A program made the position numbers and the translations under genes. DNA of 64,000 nucleotides, from positions 186,001-250,000 of the forward strand of contig CANTFL010000320.1 in the NCBI GenBank assembly GCA_947650285.1, given 5' to 3'. Under the pieces are notes generated by a model. That model saw only the letters and a list, made by a program, of their open reading frames with translations. It made no database searches and had not been told where the DNA came from. This document shows positions 1-15,539 of this stretch, one piece after another (the stretch's first letter is position 1; every line of letters starts with the position of its first letter). This DNA comes from Hyaloperonospora brassicae (lineage: Eukaryota; Oomycota; Peronosporomycetes; Peronosporales; Peronosporaceae).

Positions 1-539
1 GAAATATCCGGCACAGCTGGCAAGTGAGCCATCTTGCTCAACCGATCAACATATACCTCAATTTCAGTGTTAACTTTCATATCATTAGACAGGACAAACA
101 CGAAGTTCCTTCTTATGGATTTACAACACCCGGAGAGTATAGATAAACTGGCAAGTGGTACAGCCGAATGAGATGAGGGTTTGGCTCAATGACACGCTTA
201 GCACGTACACACATACGTTCTTACCCATTTGTTGAGTACCGAACACCAATTATGTTGGCTCACAGAGCTACAGGTTTTCTACTAAACCAGATGATCGATT
301 AACGTATATCATCCACCTTACAGAGGATACAATACTGTAATAATCATCTTCTGAAACCAGTATACGAGGATGATCTTAAACATCCATGAAGTATCACAAC
401 AGGCCTTGATCGGTGCAATATATGTGTAACCTCGCACGTAATCATGGCGACAAATGTATATCTGGGTCAGTAAACCCCTCGTTTCCAAGAGCACATAGCA
501 GAGCTACAAAATGATTGATACGGGAATAGTCGAAGCGAA

Positions 540-2110
540 TCCAGCCCGATATGAATAACGAAAGAGTCTTTACATGGGCAAGCTCATATATTTAGGCCTG
601 CTCGATAACGCATCGGCCAACCGATTTTTCTTGTTTGGCTTAAAAATTTACCTTGAAGAGGTATTCGGCAAAGAACGAAATCCAACGATCCAATCTCTGG
701 CTGAGATGAAACGACTGAGTTGAGGTTCATACTATCGCATGAACGGTACAAATTACAAAAAGGCTTATAGCCTGATAGATAGACGTTATATTTATCAAGA
801 TTTTGCTTATGCAAATAGCTACTTTTCATAAACAATATGGTTCTTTTCTATTGCTTTGAACAGGCGAGACTCAATAGCGACAACACACTCATGAATAACC
901 CGTTGATTTTTCAAAAAGGCACAGCCAATGGCTAATATTATTGTTTACAGTGCACTGAAGGGCCGCTCGGGGTCCGGCTTATAGATTACAAGGGACTAGT
1001 AGGCTTATCCAACAGCTTTAAAGCAGCATTATATGTACGAGTCAAAAACAATTTCATCTCTATGTTTAAAAGGCCGGATAATGGCTGAGTCATATCTGCG
1101 TCATTCGCAGTATGTGTGCAAGTAGTTAGCGAGGCCAACCCACTTTTGTAAGTCCTTTTGATTACAAGGAATTTGTCAATCAAGTGTGGCTTTGACCTTA
1201 GCGGGTTCTGCACGTTAGTCTTGCTTACATATGAAGCATCCGAAATTCGGATTCTTTCAGCGCCAAATAGGTTTATAGTCTCTTTCGCATTGATCTTATT
1301 CTTACGCATGCACTCAAACAATGATCATATATTATAAATATTATTGCATGCGTCCGACTGACCATTCGATGCACGATATTAGCAAAGCAGGCCACCAAGG
1401 TACGTCTGTGCATAGACTCGATGAGGTTGGAGCAATAACGTCACGAGACGATTGGATGTGACCGTGTCAATGGAAATCCATTGAGAAATTACAAGGCACT
1501 CCCATAGCATACCTTATGGGGTGCTAACCGCAGTTAGCGGGACATCGCTAGCTCGCATGAGAAATTGGTAGTAACTATCGACAAGTCGAGAGCACTGCAC
1601 ATGTTATATCCAGCCTTGGCGTTACGGAGCAAATTCTTTCGAATAATATTTTTTGGGCCGGTATGGTGGCTGAGTTTAGCATATTGTAAGCGTGAAAAAT
1701 GTGCCACTTACCATTCGGACTTTTGACACAAAATGTGGGCGTAGAATGATGAGACTTACTCTCACGTACCATTCCTGTCGCGTCCTTGGCACGAAAGAAG
1801 TCTTCAATTTCGTCACACTGCTCTTTTGGCAAAGGCCACTGCCTTGCCAACGCAGTATTTAGTTACAGGAACCAGGTCACTTTCATGACGTACAACTTAA
1901 TCAGGAGGAAAAACGAACGGCGGGTTATTACAACCCACGTCCTCGAACTCTTGATCAAAAGATAGAAAAGGTCCATGGGGTTTTAAAAATTCGTAGATCC
2001 ACTACGGAAACGATCGCCTTCTTTGTGTCCTTTAGGACAGACTCATCCAAGAGAGATGACGACTTAATCTCATTCCCGGGCAAAAGACCACTAGGTATGA
2101 TAAGTCGCCC
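540..2110 (-). pseudogene. Ty3/gypsy pol relic (RT and RNase H)
   Basis: Decayed polyprotein fragment on the minus strand. Reading leftwards from about 2110, the translation matches in order: a DESVL segment that precedes RT, the RT entry block (QWPLPKEQ, then HSTPTFCVKSPNGKWHI, 1850-1575), the RT thumb/connection (ECMRKNK, YVSK, NDADMTQPLSGLL, 1321-990) and the RNase H turn HLSQRLDRWISFFAEY near 725-650. The order equals that of the intact element at 45.5-53.4 kb. Stops and frame changes separate the blocks, and the YxDD catalytic block is not intact. Integrase, if once present, would lie left of the window. Family assignment is secure; exact ends are not. Confidence 0.8.
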
Positions 2111-5100
2111 GGCTCACAGTATTAAATATACTCACCAACTGACATTTCGTTTAGCCCAAACAGAGCATTCAGAGATGTAAATCTTCAACGCTAACACTAC
2201 TATCTATGTGAGTTTCCACTTCATTGTCACGTGGAAATATCTTACTATTAATTATATCACTATATTTCGACAAGGACGAATATTGTCTCAAAGTTGCTGT
2301 ATGACATTTGCTTAGTTTGTTGAATAGACCCTAGACATTGTAGAAAGGAACAAGAGTGTCCTTTGGTCTATCGCTAATTACAACGTGCTCTATCTGAGAT
2401 TTGATGTATAGACCGGCAACAAGTTAGATGTTCGTCAACTCGAGCACTTCACTCATTGGATTTTACGTGCCGCTCCACGCACATCATTTGATCTCTGATA
2501 AAAGGGTTTCGGCCCTATTCAATTTAAGCTTAAATCATTTGGTGATTTACTATTACCATGATAATCACTCAAAGGAATAAGTGACACGCCTCCGTCGATC
2601 GATGAGTCTAGGTCGGTAATTACGTCATGGACAACCCATGTTTAAGAAACTCTATACCAGTCTACAGCACACTAGTAAATCCAAGCAGTGGCTCGCGTCA
2701 ATAGCGCGTTTGTTTTTTCAATAAAGGAGAGTTTAAAGTTTTCCAAATCTCCTCTAGAAACCGTGCGCGTTGTGACAAAGGTATTATATCTTTATCGGAT
2801 CCGTAGCTTATGGCGTTCTAGCCACGCCGTTATTAAAATGAGATCATATCTCTTGTCTAAGTCAAGGACTAAGCACCCTTTCATGTCATTAAAGTCCAAG
2901 AGCTTCACGTCTAGATAAATGACAATCGTTAGCGACGTGATATCACGTCCCTGCAGGCGAAATGTTGTAGGCTCACTTTCTTGCTCTTTTAGCGACTCAT
3001 CATACGGCTAATTCGATTGTAAGAAAATATGATGAGCATAATTAATTGATGCTCCGAATGCGATTCGAATTTTCCAAGCTTTAGCAAATTTGCTTACTAT
3101 TAATTCAAGTACAAGTAATTCCGACTAGCAAACACGCTTCGTATCATTGATCAAAAGCTATAAGGGGATGAGCCCTGTGTACCTCCCTGAGGTACTACAG
3201 AACCCAGTTCATCCTCAGTAATCCACCACGCACCTACTGGGATAATTTTTCCGTGGCTTACCAAAGTTATGGCTGTTGACCGGAATTTTGCACATGTGGG
3301 CCTGGCGCTGCTTGCGCAATGTACACCCGGGTTGTAAATGAGTAGTGCTTCCGAACGTATGGCAACGAATGCTAAAGCGTATAAATTTAGCGACTTGAGG
3401 CCCATGTTCTTCCTTAATGTCAGTTTTATCACTGTTGAGATCCATAGATTCAGGTCGTATGACGCATAAGTGCTCACGTAGCTTGATCTAGTAGAGCTTG
3501 GGTTTTACCATTCTCACCCATCTTATAAATAAAAGATTTAGTTCGCGTTATGCGCTTTTTTGACCGTCCCTATCAAGGTAAAGCAGTGGCACGGAAGACT
3601 TCATTTTTGGAAGGTCGAAAACAAAGCCATTCCATTCGCTGGCACAAGAACTACATTTGAGAGAGTATCAATTTGCTTAGCAGCAATGAGTTTCATTAAC
3701 TCTTGGACGTAGCCCGACAGCGTAATATTACCCTGACGGATAGATAAGAAGCTTGATTGCACGCGATATGCCTGATTAGGCGGTTCAAAATTGCGAATAA
3801 GCTGAAGCTTGTAGATTTTCCATGTGTAGATAGCTTTGGCGATTGACGCACCGCAAGAAGGTGACTACTCCCTCGCTCTAGCAGCGTTGTTTGTCACCGT
3901 GACCATCTGATACGCAACTCGTGATATGACCGAAATATGCTATCTCTACCTCGTGGATGAAGAAGAAAAGATTTGCCTCTTTTTCCGGATTAAGGCTCAA
4001 TGTTTAGCCTGAATGGCCGAGGCTTATCAACGTCGTCTCGTATTGCACAAAGGAATCGCGCGTTCGACACCATCGGGCCTTGAAAAAAAAGACTCACATA
4101 ATATGGGCCCACAGCCGTGCCCGACTTATCAAGCGAGACATTTTAAGGATCAGAGAGGTGAGGGAAATTATTTATCCTCACGAAGAATCCGACTTTACAC
4201 AATTTAGAGTAGGTTGAATTCAAGTGCTATCAAAAGGAGCAAAACCATCGCACCTCCTAGATACCGGGACGTTTATGTGTTTAGTGAGCAAAGCTGTTCT
4301 TTTCAAGATCCCGACTCAATGAGTCAACGAGCTTACATCTCCAGTTGCTTGTTCAAGAGACCTTACCGATTCAGTGAATCGACTCCACAATGTTCTAACG
4401 AATCTGTGTTTTAAGAAGACTTGAGTCTCTTATGATTAAAAACGCCTTTCGAAGACACGTGTCTCGAATAGATCCAAAGGGGAACTGAACCTTATTTGTT
4501 GCTATCTAACAGAACACCTCAGCCTAAACGTGCTTAATCGAGAAACTAATATTTTAATTAATACCTCTCATATATATCATGTTCAATGGATGACACACAT
4601 CAACCCTCATGAACTATACGGTATCTAATATCAATTATAATGAGAATCCAAACCTCGTTTAAAGCACATATGTTGCGTCGGTCACCAGCCGATGTGTAAC
4701 CCCGATGCAAATTTAATATCCCTTATACAATGCAGGGGTGACTAGGCGCTTTCATTTGCTTGTACAAGACAGTGCATGATCCACATGTACCACGCAACAT
4801 TGTTTGTCTCATCTGTAGAAATAGGACCCATACTCAATACTCACATAGTGCATGCGGACTTCGTCTAAATGTATAATTGGACAAAGAAGGATCCAAGTTT
4901 GCCGGGATCAGACTTCTCTCGTTGTCCTCTATCAAAACGTAGAAGGTAAAGCACCCTTAAGCACTGTTAAATAGGTCTATGTGCGACAAAGGTGACTCAT
5001 AATGATTAGTCGAGTATTACCCAAAGCCGACTTTATTTGCGAAACGGGTCGGACGTGTTCCCTTATGCTAGGCTGGTATGTTTATCAACGAAATCATCTA

Positions 5101-8100
5101 GCCCCTCGTCAACAGCGGGTCCTGTTTCTGTCTGCGTGTATATTCTGTGTCAAATACGAGTCACCCATGCGTCGGAGGAGCTCCACTTATTTGGCATGAA
5201 GGGATGTAGATACAAAACGCCACAGATCACGAGTTTCTGGGTAGACCACAGACTGATCTCTTAACGAATCGACTACTAGGAAAAATATGTAATAGCATAC
5301 CGGGCATGTTGCAGAATTTCTGAGAGGTTCATGCTAAGCGCCTGGACGCTAATGCTAATCTCCTTAAAAGCGCTGAGCCATCGCCACATATCACTAGACA
5401 CTCCCAGTGGCGACGTGCGATGGGTCAGATCCAGAATACATAATTAGTCATCTCCACCGATTAATTATATACTTTTCGTGGAAACGTGCACTAGGATAGT
5501 TCCAGAATATATGGCTTGACAACGCTGGAATAGTAGCCTCATACTCAATAACAAGGCACGACAGATATAGATTACCACATTGAAAAGCAGAAAATATATC
5601 TTTCAGACGGTACAACGCCTTGGCGTTGGTTGGAAAGTACGCTCGTTTTTTGGAATAATGCTTGAAGTGATCAACGGTGATAATTACAATATCACGACAA
5701 AGTACGTCTTCACCTTACTTCACCGAGAGTTATATTGCATTTAACACGGCGTGCCGAGACAAAATCGATTTGTGTTTTCTGCAGGTGGGATGCCATCGCC
5801 GACGTGCAGTCCCAAAGTGTACAATGCTCGCGAGAGCCTATTGAGATCCAACATAAACAGAAGTCTTACTGGTCGTAGACGCGGCTATATTCCATTTCGA
5901 CATCGCTAATGCTCATTTCATTCCAGAACTGACGTCTGTATCGAAAAGTATCAGCAATGTACCGACACCAGTGAGGTTCCAGTCATGAAATAGCGCACCT
6001 ACGTCGAGTACGCAATCAATAGCCCCTGATTAAGTTAATCCAATATATTAGTGATGGAAATTTGCAGAGAAGGGTTAAGCAAAACTATCTATAATTATCT
6101 CCGCATCGCCATAGATTGAGTTTGCCATATCCCACGTGAGCAAGAGGAAGAAAATGCCACTCTAAATATTCGTTAATAACATTGTGTCGCCAAGGTAATT
6201 CTGACCCCTCGCAAAATCAGCTCCGCTTGATTTAAATGCCTGGCCCGGTCGACACTCGTCCACGACATCTCCTTGAGCGTGATATGTCATATCCACCTAC
6301 GTTTTAGATTTTTTAATGTGGTTACTTTAGCACCCATCTCGGTGGTAAACATCAATGATTACACTAATATTGTCCTCATAGTCGGCCTCGGCTATCGATG
6401 TAAAAGAAGTTTTACGTCGGCACATCTCCTTGACCACAGCTTAGCGGTCATGTCGCGCAGCTGAAATATCTATGATTTAGTATGGGTCTAGTATAGAGCC
6501 GATCTACATTGTATGTGATTGTCTCCGGTTTAATTAAGCATGATGTAGGATAAACTTGACTCATTAGAGTCCCATAATAGGTCACCAATTAATGAAGATC
6601 TCGAATTACCAGTAGCTGCTCACTGTCCAGCTTCTACCACCTTCATAGTCGTCGTTTTTTCATTCGAATATACAGCACCGCTAGCTCGCTGTACTGGATC
6701 GGTAGTTCAAACATCTCATAAGGAATATAGAGTCAGACCTCTTGCCATCACAATGCCTCACACAAAGTGTCTAATAAATCTGTGAACATGGGTTACCACA
6801 TTGGGAGGAGGTTAACAGTGCCGCGAGAAGGAGTTTATTTTTAGCAGCGAAATGGTACTGGTGAGTAAATCTTGTTTATCACAGGTTTAACCTTCTCTCA
6901 AGCTAGTACAAGCTGGCTCCATAAGGAACGTTTACACTTGTTCCATTTATCAATACCGCATCATGCTGTATTAACAGAGCACCAAGATATCTGCAAGAGT
7001 ATCTAGATGACTGCAGAGTGAGGCCACATGTAATCAGAGATTAACTTTTTCCACAAGGCACAGGTCAATGAACATTGTTTTCGCCCGCAATACCCGGAGA
7101 CCTGACACGCTAGCTGAATCATCGAAGAGGGTTACATTTCACGTTCCCGCAATCGGATGGAGCAGGTTTACAGCAGTGTCGTCAGCTTAAAACGAAACTA
7201 TAAACCCAGTATTTCGCCCCTAGCTGTGATGTTTACTTGCAAATACCTTCCTCTTCTGAAACCTGGTAAACAAGTTTAAAGGATTTAAGAAAAAGAAACA
7301 GTTCAAGGGATTTTCTCTTCAAACTTTGTCGTTTACTACACGTTGACGTGAGCAAACCTTTTTTGAAAGAAATCGCCAGGGCGTGTTGCGATGTAATTAT
7401 ACTTCCACATGTACGAATCGGAGCAAACATACAAGCCATACCAGCGTCGAAAGTAGATATGAGAAATTGCAACGTGTAGTATGCTAGAAATATTCTAGAA
7501 GCCGTACAAGTGCTCCATGTAGATCACTGTAAATTGTCTGTTTTGAGTACCGCCGTGACGATCATACGAGGAGCGTGAATCGATCGATTTGAGCCTACCC
7601 ACCGTTAGCTTCTGGAACGGGTTGCGACAGCATCGACCGCAACGGAACGATAGGATCATGGTGTATAAATTGTAGTCGATTTTGGGTTGCGCGATCCGGC
7701 GACGATTAATAGGCAAGGCGATATAATATCATTTATCTCAATAACTGAATGTTCGATATAACGAAACGACGCTGGTAACACGATCCGCTTTAAGTAGTTG
7801 TTATACAATGCACTTAAAAAGGCTCCAGCGCCTTTGCGTAATATGTGTACAATACATGTTGATTACATCACGCACCGCGGCCTTATAAATCTGATCCTCT
7901 ACAAAGACGCACTCAGATAGTCCGTATAAATGATTTGCGTCACGATGTAGCTATCAAACGATATGGAAGAAAGGCTTAAGCAAGAAATGCGGCAGTAGCT
8001 TCGGGACGAGCGTCGTATTAAGTCATCATACGCACCTATCCGCTGGCCACTTTATCTGCCAATTCCGAAACCGTGTCGACCCGAATTTAGCCTATTACTC

Positions 8101-11100
8101 AGATAAAGCTTCTACCGTCGGGATCATTAGTCGCCAATCGGTCGTAGATAAGCAGAGCTGCTCGCCTGCAGGATATATGTGCTAGATAATCAGGCGCTCG
8201 ATCTTTTAGCTCTGACATTATCTTTGACACCCCTTATGTACTACGCCAAAGGTCTGCTGTAATATCAGCGAGGATAGGCTGGTCGCATCTCCCTTGAGCC
8301 TCCTCTGGTGATGTACCCTATGTACGTGCAACAATAGCGCCTGATCGATATGATGATATAGGCAGTTCAGTCGATGACTATATCGTCTGTTCAAGCTTTG
8401 TCGCGCGGTATTGGTAGTCGATAAAGGACTTTATAAGCCAGATCATTATGCGTTGTTCTATAACCGTTATTATTTAATTCTTTTAAAAGTATAACGTTAG
8501 AATAAGAAAGTGTTTCGTCTACTTGAAGCTGTGCCAGATCAATGACCGATACATCGCTATTTGGGGTCGCTTGTGTGCATCCTGGCATTGAACTAAACCT
8601 CTTTGGCTTACGTAAGCGCAACTAATGACGTGGTACCCCCATCCTGATACGTATTGTATTGTTGTTAATTGATAAAACAACTAATGACAGAGAAATCTCT
8701 CCCACACTATCAGAATGTAGAGAGCTCACATATCACCTATTTAGTAGTGACGCAGCCGATCCACCGTCTGGCAAATTGTTGGAAAAAAATGTGCGCCGCC
8801 GCATAGAAGTATGATATAACTTTGGATTCTTATACGAGCTATATTTTCATCTATAAGACCTTTGCTAAGATGCGCCTGACCGCGAAGATTTGTAAGCTTT
8901 ATAGAAATAGGTCTGCATGACCATGAGAAGAAATATCGGTATGGTTGCCGCATTTAGGTTCAGCCGAGTTCCCCTTTTTCAAAGAAGGGGTATCAGCATC
9001 TCAGAAGATGATGTAGAAGCCTCTCGAAAACGCTTCTCTCTAATTCTTTCAACTCGGGGCGTAAACGTTAGTAACAAAAAAGGTAAATCAAAGAACATAA
9101 ATCTGAACAGACATTTAATGCGGTGTCCTATGGCCCTCGGCCCATAGATCTACGAGAGTATTCGATAACTAGTAGCTAAACAATTAGCAGCTTCTCTACG
9201 AAAATGCTATGATGCAGACCACATCGAGAGTCCGGGCTTTTCACAAATTTATGGGTGGAGTTGTAAAGTTTTCACATACTTTCTGACTCATTAAAAGTGA
9301 CTAGCATTTAGCGTAAAAGGACCAATTATTAAGCCTTCCCAGATTCGCACTGACGATAGAATAACTCATGTTGCGCGGTTCCCCGGCTTTGAAAGGCTCT
9401 CGCGACATTCTACAAATGGAGGTCGACGCTGTTTGACGAGACTACTGAGACCTTTAATTCATAGTTTCTCGGCTGCGTCGGGGCTTGTATTCATTTGTAA
9501 GTTAAGCTGGGGAGATCTCAGCCTCGTCAACCTAACATATTCGCTCTGCGGTTTGTGGATAGAGGGCTGTTGAATCGCACTTTGTGACGAGACAGCCTCT
9601 AACACAGCCGAGACCCCCTTAACACATGGGTTTTAGGACCTTTGACCGTCTCAGGCAATAAGGACAATTGCCGGGAGACAATTAGAAGGTTTGCAAATCA
9701 TACCGAAGACAGCCGCGCGCACCCCTAAAATAGGTGTTATAGCACAGTCTTAATCTGCGGCATCACCACATTTGTCTAATGCACAAGGGGTGCAAGCTTT
9801 GGTAGTAATACACGCACGAATCTGAGGGACCTAAATATTCCAAGTTAGCAAGCGGTTTGTCGACATTTGCACACAGCATATCAGTATCTGATTTACCTTA
9901 CTGTTGCCATCGCTTATGTTGTTGGTCGATCTTCATTATTATTGATCAATCGTCCATCCGTCGTCGCGAACGACCCGTAAAAAGACGTAGAAATTTATCG
10001 TCAGCATGTGTTGTATGCTGACTGATCCCATCCAGTTGAATTTTATTGTCGATAGCATTTCCAAAGTCGCGCAGGGTTACTCCTGATATCATGTCGGGGT
10101 AAGTTACCAGTACAGAATTTCACAATCACATGCCTATAATAAAAACTCACACGAGTTTATCCACGCGATTTGGCCTTTTGGGCCAGCTGCATTGTAGCCG
10201 GCAATGTAGCTACTATATCGTGCTCGCTGACCTACTTTCACGTTACATCTATGTTTGCTAAAATTGTTTTCGTGCTCTCCAGCATTGCTGCAGCCGCTAC
10301 CGAAGAAGATACCGGGTCTGGAACCTTGCAAACTCTTGTTTAAAAAAGTTCTGATCGTTATTACCTAGAGTGCAGAAGTGATCCATGGGGAACAAATCCG
10401 ATACTTGTGTACACGGATATTCCAGGCTGGCGATTGAACGTGTTGTCGAAATTTATTTTTATTTTGTTCAAGTCCAATATTACTTTTTATGAGTGGTATA
10501 GCGATTCTTTAATTGTCGCATCTACGCCTTCTAGGTATCGTTAGCAACGCAGGAAAACTTTATAGATTTCTCCCAGCCTCATCATCCAGGCACATTGTCC
10601 TCCAAATTTATTCGTACTTGCCGCTATATTATCTTCGGTATTCCGTGTGCGGGGCCCGTCCGAAATCAATAGGCCCGTCGGTGTCATGTTGGATGGAGTC
10701 GGATAGTAAGTCATCGCAACAATGGGCATCTTACTAAATGTTGTCGCAGTCGACACGATTCTAACGCCCTGTTGGCGGAAACATAGGAATACAACAAGTG
10801 TAGAATCTCCTACCGACTCCGCTAAGTGTTTATTTTGCAAGCTCAGCAGTCATATTGATTGACGCGGTCGCAGATCTCGGAATTTCGACCATGCTGACTG
10901 GCTACTATTTTTGAAATTATTGCCAATGATAATCTTGATAATTTATGGATACGATTCGGATCATTGCATCCGCAACCACTAGGATCGTCGCCGCACCTGC
11001 GGAGCGGTATTCTTACTCCATTCTCATCAATTCCCTTCTGCCTTCGTCGAGAAAATAAACTCATAAATAGGATTTTTGTAATCGATTTCCATTTCGACTG

Positions 11101-14100
11101 CCTGAGCATAAGTGTCTTATTTAATAAGCTTTGTTGGTGTCAGCAGCTTACCTTTTGTCCACGGATGTCAAATATTGTTTCTCTACCGCTCTTCGTGCGT
11201 CGAAAACTTGCGATAAATTTACCACAAATGCCATCTTTTTAAATGAACTAGAAGTAATAAACGACCCCATGTTCCATTGTTGATGTTGCCGCGGCGACCT
11301 AGTGATCAACAAACAGCAGATAAGTTAATTCACAAACCGACTGCGTGTGCGGTTACTTGCCTTGCGAGAAGCGGAGAGTGTCGGCTCAAATTGGGTTGAG
11401 GTCGTTTTGCCTTTGTATTAAAATGTGTCATTATACGGTTGAAATATATTTTAGACGTGCTAGCTATGTTTTTCTCATCATGAGATGGAGACCCATTTCA
11501 GGCAAATCATTAGATTTTTCAGCATTGTTCGACTGACAATGTCGCGGCGGCGTTAGGATAGGTCCCTTAATTGGATAAGATAGATAAATAGTAGGAAGAA
11601 TAGCTCGCTATTTTATTTTTCGCGCCAGGTTATAACCACCCCTTTGTAGACGGACCACTGGTGTGATAAGCATCTCAACACGCAACCGGTCCACCAGCAG
11701 GAGAAGACGCGAAGGTTTTACTCCGATATCCTGTTTCGAATATATGCCTGCGAAACAATATTTACAGGAAAACCTAGTATCAACCTGCGGTCAAATCCTC
11801 CGTTTTCGACGTTATAGTGTTCGCCAATATAGATTTATGCAATGGCCGACGTACAACGTGTAATTGGATAAAAGTCAAACTACTGATGAGCTAAACAGAA
11901 ATTGGCATATCGGGGAACTAGTGGTGGTTACCAACGTATAAAAAGCCTTTCTCCAACCTCACTTGGCAGTCGAGTACTAATACGAGTAGCAAATCAAAAA
12001 CAGAGACGCGTGAAAATTGCTGGAAATGGTAAGACAGATTTTTCCTGGAGGTTCACATATGCTTGACTAACTACAGTGGTTAAAGAAGGGCACTAACTTT
12101 GATGTTGCCACTAAAAATGTAATACAATACTATAAGGAGCCGTGGAATCGCCCACGAGATCACAGATTTTACCGTACAGGACACAATGGACGCCAAACAA
12201 TTTATACAGTGCGAGCTGCCACTCCAATGAATATCGTCCTGACTCAATAGCGCAATAGATGTCGACCGGATGCCTTATCATGTATCGAAATACTACTAAT
12301 ATCATCGTGCTCCATTGCACCAAAAACACAAGCGATGTAGACGATTCCCGGAAAATACAAAATTCCTTTTCATGCCGTCTCGCCGAGGTTGATTGATTCA
12401 AAATAATGATAGTCATGTGTATCATATTGGTGACAAAAATCTTTCGCTTGAAATACCACAACAGATTCCCGGCTGAAGACATCATTTTGTCTCTCATTTC
12501 ACTTTATTCAAGATTCGGAGGCTCGACGTTTTCTCAGCGATGTACCAAGACATGCGCTCTACATTTGAAGGTGATTTCACATTCAACTTCTCCTCCAGGT
12601 ACACTATGAAAAAATCAAGCATCATTACCCGCGTAGCTCGCGATGAGTGAAGACCGAAAGCCTTAGGGTGACGGGGGCATGAACCCTCCTTCATCAATGC
12701 GTTAAGAACCTCCGCCTCGAAAAATTATCAGTCGCAGATATTTTTATAACTCGTACATCACGCCTAATGGTGACCTATACCGCTTTGCAATATCAAAGAG
12801 CAGATGACCCCGAAGCATATCATGGGGGCAATTCTGTGTAACGTCATACCACTGGACCCGAATTGATGCCTGGACGTTTAAATGTCCAAAGGCTGTGGGC
12901 GGAAGATCTTCGGAGTGATTGACGCAAAATTTGGCTGGCACGAGCTGGCTAATTCGTCGGTGTCAAATGGAAATTTCTAGCCATACCAAACCATTAAACT
13001 TCGGCGAAGATAGGTCAGCGGATACTCGGAGGTGATTTTTGTCGGAGCAATGATGTTCGCCGCTGACTAAAGCCGCATCTAGAGTTGGCCATTTTTGTCT
13101 TACATCATGGGCCTGGATTTCAGTTCCAAACTTTTACTGAACAACTTTGGAATACGCGGCTTGCACGTACCCTTACTCGGTGTTTCTCCCCGCTCCTCGT
13201 GCATACTCGGTATGTATCCCTGCACGTGCGCGCGTGGCTCCCTACTAGTGGGGTATTAGAGATGTGTATGTCATTCGTCGGCAGTGCGTGGGACTTGTAA
13301 TAACCATTCCAGATGTCAAGATGTATCGTCTGCACACAAGGAAGCATACATGGTGATTTACCATGTTAAAAGGCGATAACAATACACTAAAAAGCCTCAC
13401 ACCTGAAAGAAAAAGAAGAAGCTCGTCCTTCATTTCGGGGTCCGCACCTGGCTTATAGCATATACGGTCGGTTTAAACACATCGTAGGCGTCTCACGGAG
13501 CAGCAGCTTGGACAAAGAATCTGACTCATATAGCTATTTGGCATTCAATTTCAACGGGACTACATACGATGCACCATGTCAGAATGTAAAGCCTATTGTA
13601 TATAATAATTTGTCTGGCTTTCTAACTTTGGCTTCAAGCACCCCTCAGAAACATCCATACTGTCAGCTCGGGACGTGAGCTGCTTGACACAACTTTTCGC
13701 ATGAAAGGTCCGTAGCCGAAAGCCAAGCGACCTTACTTGGTAAATATATCTCAAGTGATGGTATACGCCAAATCAATATGAGCACTTTCGTGGACGCGAC
13801 TATTAGGCTAATCAATTCGGTATTGCCGATACATTGTTGTGGTATATTACTTGGTCAATACGATTTGTCAAGCGTAAGCGCGACAATATCACTACATCGC
13901 CAAAGAAAGTCTCTTAAGTAAGCTATCCTGCTGGAATGAGGTAATATTCTTATGAGACATTAGCCAATGACACCTTTAACTGTAGAATCAACATCGTAGT
14001 GATTTATGACTCAACATGTATTTTTTGTTTTGTCGAATGAAAATTATTATTTACATGTATTAAGGCGAGCTCATGTAAAGTTTAGTACAATTTCTACATT

Positions 14101-15353
14101 CGTATATACATGGCGGCTTTAAGAGTAAAATTAGATATGATATGTAATGCCTCCTTTAGTTGAACCAATTATAAGAACATTATAACCATGACATGCATTG
14201 GCGATTTGGCTTAACATTGAAAGTGCTTCGTCAATTGGACAAATACATACAAAAGAAACGTTACGGGTGTGACCACAAATTAATATTTAGTTAGAACAAG
14301 GTTCTATGAGGTCAAAAACGTTTGGTAAGGATCGCTCCAACATCGGCTTTATCAATGACAAAGCATGCGCTTGAATAGAGCATCATTTAACTGAAAGACG
14401 TTCATTTGATTTGGACTAGATTAGAGCGGATTGATAGTCGAATTGAATCGATTACTGTGTTTTGGCTATAGCAGTCGATCGTGCGATAAATATTTTGCAG
14501 TCAGATTACCGAACAAGCTTCTGGCAATCAGGATCCCAGTCCGTTTTAGGAAGTACCAATAAATGCTATTAGCTATCGCAGACAGAACAATTTACACGAT
14601 CTGGGATGCTGATAGCAGCTGACGTGCGGACACAAGGTGCATAATCAGAACAAAGGCATCCTTGCATACAAGGCGTGGAAAAAAACCAAGAGTATGGACG
14701 AGTTCCGATGAGAGCTTTTTTTCTTGACCTGCAAATTAGATTTAAAATCAAAATGCGAATACCCTTCAAGTATATACAGAGAAAAAATCAATATCGATAC
14801 CTATCAGCCGAGCGATCTTAATTCTGCATTTGCGAATTTTGTAAAGCAAGATTTTATGAATAAGTGTATACGTGGGAATCTATCCGATGCATTTCGGCTA
14901 TATTGTATAATTCCGAGTTTATGATTAAGTGTAAAAAAGACAGATGATTATGAGACATCTTTGTAAAGGGTTTAGATAGAACTGGCGTCATGACAGTACA
15001 TAAGTATCATGATATTGAAAATTCAAGGACATTAGCGCAAACAACCCGATTATTTGTAAAGACTAATAATGTGAAAGCTATTATGCTATATGAATACCAA
15101 GCTGGTTTATCAAGCATTGTCATATTTTTCGCTCTTTATTTAGGCTGAATCATCTACGAGAGTCTTTGAAAGCACGACTTCGTAGTAATAGGCGAGCACG
15201 GTAAATGACGAAGGAACGCACGGGTATCATAATTACAATATTTTGATAGTAGGTCTATAATCTCGTGCTTGGGTAGAAGATGAAAGAGGCCACAAAACAA
15301 CTTCGTGTTAGAACTTACATTCCAGTCCGGAATAAATCTAGATCATTACACGA
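2111..15353. other. No recognisable gene (13 kb)
   Basis: AT-leaning sequence with only short open frames (under about 130 codons) on both strands, none with a domain I recognise, no paired overlapping exons and no clear terminal repeats. A minus-strand stretch at 3151-3477 is somewhat longer but matches nothing I know. Probably old, decayed repeats. Confidence 0.6.
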
Positions 15354-15362
15354 TAGCAATTA

Positions 15363-15445
15363 GGCCACGACTTGGGGCACACCCTACTTTTGCTAGGGGC
15401 ACACTCGTCCTCCCCAAATGATAATAAGGACTTCCCATTTAATGT
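15363..15445 (+). repeat. Left terminal inverted repeat
   Basis: Begins GGCCACGACTTGGGGCACAC and pairs with 17741-17660. Aligned by eye it has scattered substitutions and one or two small indels. Confidence 0.75.
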
Positions 15446-15539
15446 TTATGTACGTACCTCGTTACAGACGTTAGCTGTAATTCCACAAATACTGCACGCG
15501 GTACGTATTTGTCCGTGCCCCGAAAAAACTAAGGCGAAG

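Noticed and set aside
2111..15353. Many 60-130 codon frames in the left 13 kb
   Set aside because: Length expected by chance at this base composition, no domains, no pairing with neighbours.
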